Origin: Halisarca cf. caerulea
Lineage: Eukaryota; Porifera; Demospongiae; Chondrillida; Halisarcidae
Length of the DNA: 22,500 nt
Reading direction: 5' to 3'
Assembly (NCBI GenBank): GCA_963170055.1
Contig: CAUJGJ010000242.1
Span: forward strand, 6,025,859 to 6,048,358
The position numbers were made by a program, and so were the translations under genes. Numbering within the stretch: position 1 is the stretch's first letter; every line of letters starts with the position of its first letter. Positions 20,121 through 22,500 of the stretch are shown here, piece after piece. The notes under the pieces were generated by a model that did not search any database, was not told the origin of the DNA, and saw only the letters and a program-made list of their open reading frames with translations.

Positions 20121-20930
20121 TACTTGTTGGGTTGTTTTGTTTTTAGACTATAATATATGGGGGATACCTGTTCCTAAAGAGGACAATCTATCCTAGGACC
20201 ATACGTCCTAGGGGGAGACATGCAGTCCTAGTACATTGTGTCCGGGGGGCAATCCTATCCCAGGAACGCGTGTCCATAGGAACAAATAATAGGGGGGGGG
20301 GGGGGGGGGGGGACAAGTGACCCTGACAATGACACAACAAAATCACATGAGTATCATGTGAAAGGCTGCTCCTTGTGAAGGAGATCTGCTTTGCAAACTG
20401 CCATGTCGTGGAGTACATCAATATTGGATACGTCAACTTTTTACCCACAGGGGTTTTGATCCTAGGCTTTTCCAGGGAGTTATTGTCGAGTAATTGAGTG
20501 AATTGTAAAGTTTTTCTTGGATATCTTTAACTGAAACTATATTAGTTTTTAAACCCCCATGGGTAGAACGTTAGATATTAATAATAGGGACTTTTAGTCC
20601 ATATTCTGTGTCCGTAGGCCTTGGTTCCGATGTATTCCTGTCCAAAAACTGCTGAATTGGGAGTATCGGATAAATGGTTGATTATTCGAACAGCAAAGGG
20701 AAATATTTGGTTGAAGAGTAGTGCAACAGGTAGTATAGGTGTGTTTATACTGCTTTCAGATTGTTACATGTCCATTTCCATAAGCACAAGTAAAAATGTG
20801 AGCAGTTTTGTGACCAGTAAAACTGCCAATATTGGAAGCCATTTATGTGCAAAATTAATGGTCATGTCCCACGACATGCGATTGAATATGGTTATATTAT
20901 TTATTCCGAATGGAAGGTAACATACTGAGG
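20121..20930. other. Gene-free stretch with GTCC-rich words and a G21 run
   Basis: Positions 20160-20280 contain repeated TCCTAGGACC, GTCCTAGGG, GTCCTAGTA and GTCCGGGG words in irregular spacing, followed by an uninterrupted run of 21 G at 20292-20312. The open frames at 20621-20920 have no recognisable motif. Confidence 0.35.
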
Positions 20931-20969
20931 CTCCCTTTGGACATGACATCTACTAGCATACAATAGAAT

Positions 20970-22050
20970 AAGCACCATAGTCAGTCATTAAATCTTTCGT
21001 GCAGGGAACAGAAACAGGGGTTGATGCACATAGGTACCAACTTTCAAGAATTAACTTCAGGGACACCCTACACGTAGTATACTTTCAGTATTGTCGGCAT
21101 ACTGTAAACTACATTCCATGTATAGGGCATGCAGTTTATGTGTATGTAGTATAGCATCATAAGCACAAAATATGGGTAATATTGAATGCGTAACTTATCA
21201 ATGAAACTGGTCAATAGTTTGCAACTTCTAACCTAGCCAACAAGGCCCGTCCTTTCACAAGATCAAGGAAAACTCACTGACTGTAAAATGAGTGTTGCTA
21301 ACATGTATAGGGAACTTCTTTGACATTATCAACATAATAGCAATGCTAGTCAAAGGGCCTTGCAACTTGCAATCGCACTGTATTGACACTGCTTGTGGAA
21401 ACACTGACAACCCTACACAATTGAGTGAATAGCATCACCAACATTTTGTATGGCTTCTTTTTTACAAGTTGCATAATACCAACATAGCAACTCTAGGTAC
21501 GGTTTGCACTATTTTTTTTAAAGTCTAGATATTGCTACGATTGTGAACGCATTTTTCTTAAAATCTTTCTATCTAAATTTATGGTGATATTTAATTTAAA
21601 AGTAAGAAACTTAAAGATTTACCTCTTGGAAATTGTCATTTAATGTTTACAAACATTAGAATCCAGGACAAAGTAGCCTTCATCAAGGACCCGGGACACA
21701 GGACTTTAATCCGTGACTGTCCCGGACAATCCGGGACAGTTGGCATCTATGCTTGCATAAGTGGATAAATAGATGTTTCTATATACTAGTGCTACACCGT
21801 ACACACAGTACACACTGTACAAACAGTACACAATAGAGGAAAACAATATGGAGGGGGTGAGGAAATTAAATTTAATGTCTATAGGAAAAAAGAAGGGGCA
21901 GAAGTGTAGGAAGTACTGCCCAAAGCATACATTATCAACTTGATTCACTCTGATAACAGTGCAAAAAATCAAGGGCAGGAGAACATGCAGGCCCCTGTGC
22001 ATGTCCAGCTGCTGAGCCAATGCAATAGCTAGGTATGATGTCAGCAAATA
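20970..22050 (+). repeat. Fourth copy of the family upstream region, interrupted
   Basis: Positions 20976-21030 match 10741-10800 and 18015-18065 (GTCAGTCATTAAAT, GCAGGGAACAGAAACAGG). Positions 21757-22050 match the promoter-proximal module (ATAAGTGGA, ACACAGTACACAC, GTCTATAGGAAAAA, AACTTGATTCACTCTGATAAC, GCTGAGCCAATGCAATAGC, GATGTCAGCAAAT). The intervening 725 bp are an insertion. No TATA box or exon 1 follows before the window ends. Confidence 0.75.
21031..21756. mobile_element. Putative inserted DNA element inside the fourth upstream copy
   Basis: Defined mainly by its absence from the paralogous blocks. The ends are weakly inverted: TAGGTACCAACTTTC on the left and TAGATGCCAACTGTC in reverse complement on the right, with TGCA on both outer sides. 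The sequence near the right end is rich in CCCGGGACA-type words. No coding capacity was recognised. The boundaries are approximate. Confidence 0.4.
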
Positions 22051-22233
22051 AAATTATCATAATAATAGATGAGGTCATACATCAAAGAGACCTATTTGAT
22101 GTATGATGTCATCTCGTGATAAATTTATTTACTGACATCATAGCTATTACACTGGCTCAGCGTGCACCCAGGCCTGCATGTTGTCCTGTTGTTGATTTTT
22201 GCACTGATATCAGAGTGAATCAAGTTGATAATG
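21930..22233. repeat. Large imperfect inverted repeat of the promoter module
   Basis: The left arm runs from CATTATCAACTTGATTCACT (21930). The right arm ends at 22233 and in reverse complement begins CATTATCAACTTGATTCACT as well, then continues through GTGCAAAAA, ACATGCAGGCC, GAGCCAGTGTAATAGCTATG and ATGTCAGTAAATAAA. An inner hairpin (CATACATCAAA at 22076-22086, TTTGATGTATG at 22095-22105) sits near the centre. Confidence 0.85.
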
Positions 22234-22239
22234 TATCAA

Positions 22240-22303
22240 CTTGGCCCAGTGCATGACCAGCAGCTGAGCCAGTGTAATAGCTGTGATGTCAGGAAATAAA
22301 TTT
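22240..22303 (+). repeat. Third, direct fragment of the promoter module
   Basis: GTGCATGACCAGCAGCTGAG, CCAGTGTAATAGCTGTGATG and TCAGGAAATAAATTTA repeat the module in forward orientation again, just after the inverted arm. Confidence 0.75.
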
Positions 22304-22305
22304 AT

Positions 22306-22330
22306 AAGTAAGTTATTTAATAACTTACTT
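22306..22330. repeat. Short perfect palindrome
   Basis: AAGTAAGTTATT, one T, AATAACTTACTT: 12-bp arms with a one-base spacer, directly after the third promoter-module fragment. Confidence 0.8.
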
Positions 22331-22500
22331 ACTAACAAAGCTTGCATGGTTAGTAACCTGTGTGAGATCTATGCGTTTACTCAAAGGTCATGGGAATCAA
22401 TCAGCTAAGTAAACTGCAAAGTAGGAACAGCCAAGGATTGCCCTGTGATTTAGAGACATGTGGTTGAACATGGATAAATTAAAATCATGTATGGTAGTCA

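Noticed and set aside
20621..20920. 99-codon frame in the region after the G21 run
   Set aside because: Unusual composition but no recognisable domain, and the start depends on an arbitrary codon.

Overview
The window reads as nuclear DNA of an invertebrate animal. It is AT-rich, the genes have short GT-AG introns, TATA boxes sit about 70-80 bp upstream of start codons, and dinucleotide microsatellites are long. It also carries remnants of a non-LTR retrotransposon, a Ty3/Gypsy element and several short inverted-repeat DNA elements. An early-branching animal such as a sponge would fit, but nothing in the sequence fixes the taxon.

The main content is a tandem family of secreted proteins on the + strand. 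Each intact member has two exons. Exon 1 encodes a signal peptide, a transthyretin-like beta domain and a region with an HExxH-type zinc-protease motif followed about 40 residues later by a conserved FNEGWA. A phase-1 intron of about 240-270 bp leads to exon 2, which encodes a Cys-containing helical tail. Five members or fragments are visible: a decayed one at 312-1025, an orphan exon 2 at 8203-8444, an intact gene at 11237-12438, a gene with a rearranged exon 2 at 14229-15405, and an intact gene at 18436-19655. Only the 11237 copy keeps HEFAH. The 14229 and 18436 copies have REFAH.

Layout: 1-1025, decayed family member. 1373-1517, a small TA-flanked MITE. 1887-3828, a proline-rich-repeat gene with a possible PD-(D/E)XK-like C-terminus, broken by a stop codon and a frameshift. 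3935-4991, a LINE remnant on the minus strand. 5119-5415, an unassigned ORF with a P-loop-like motif. 5434-6601, AT microsatellites carrying a hAT-like MITE. 7431-7834 and 9275-9432, two (TG)n tracts in duplicated flanks around the orphan exon 2. 9873-12700 and 17213-19800, a duplicated unit made of long upstream region plus gene. 13850-15600, a shorter third unit. 15630-16431, transposon debris. 20004-20120, a near-perfect foldback. 20970-22310, a further copy of the family's upstream region, interrupted by an insertion and then folded into an inverted repeat, with no gene inside the window.

The picture is a birth-and-death gene cluster. Whole units duplicate with their promoters, while deletion and unequal recombination yield orphan exons, chimeric exons and copies without the first zinc ligand. 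All functional statements are inferred from motifs read by eye. No database search was run.
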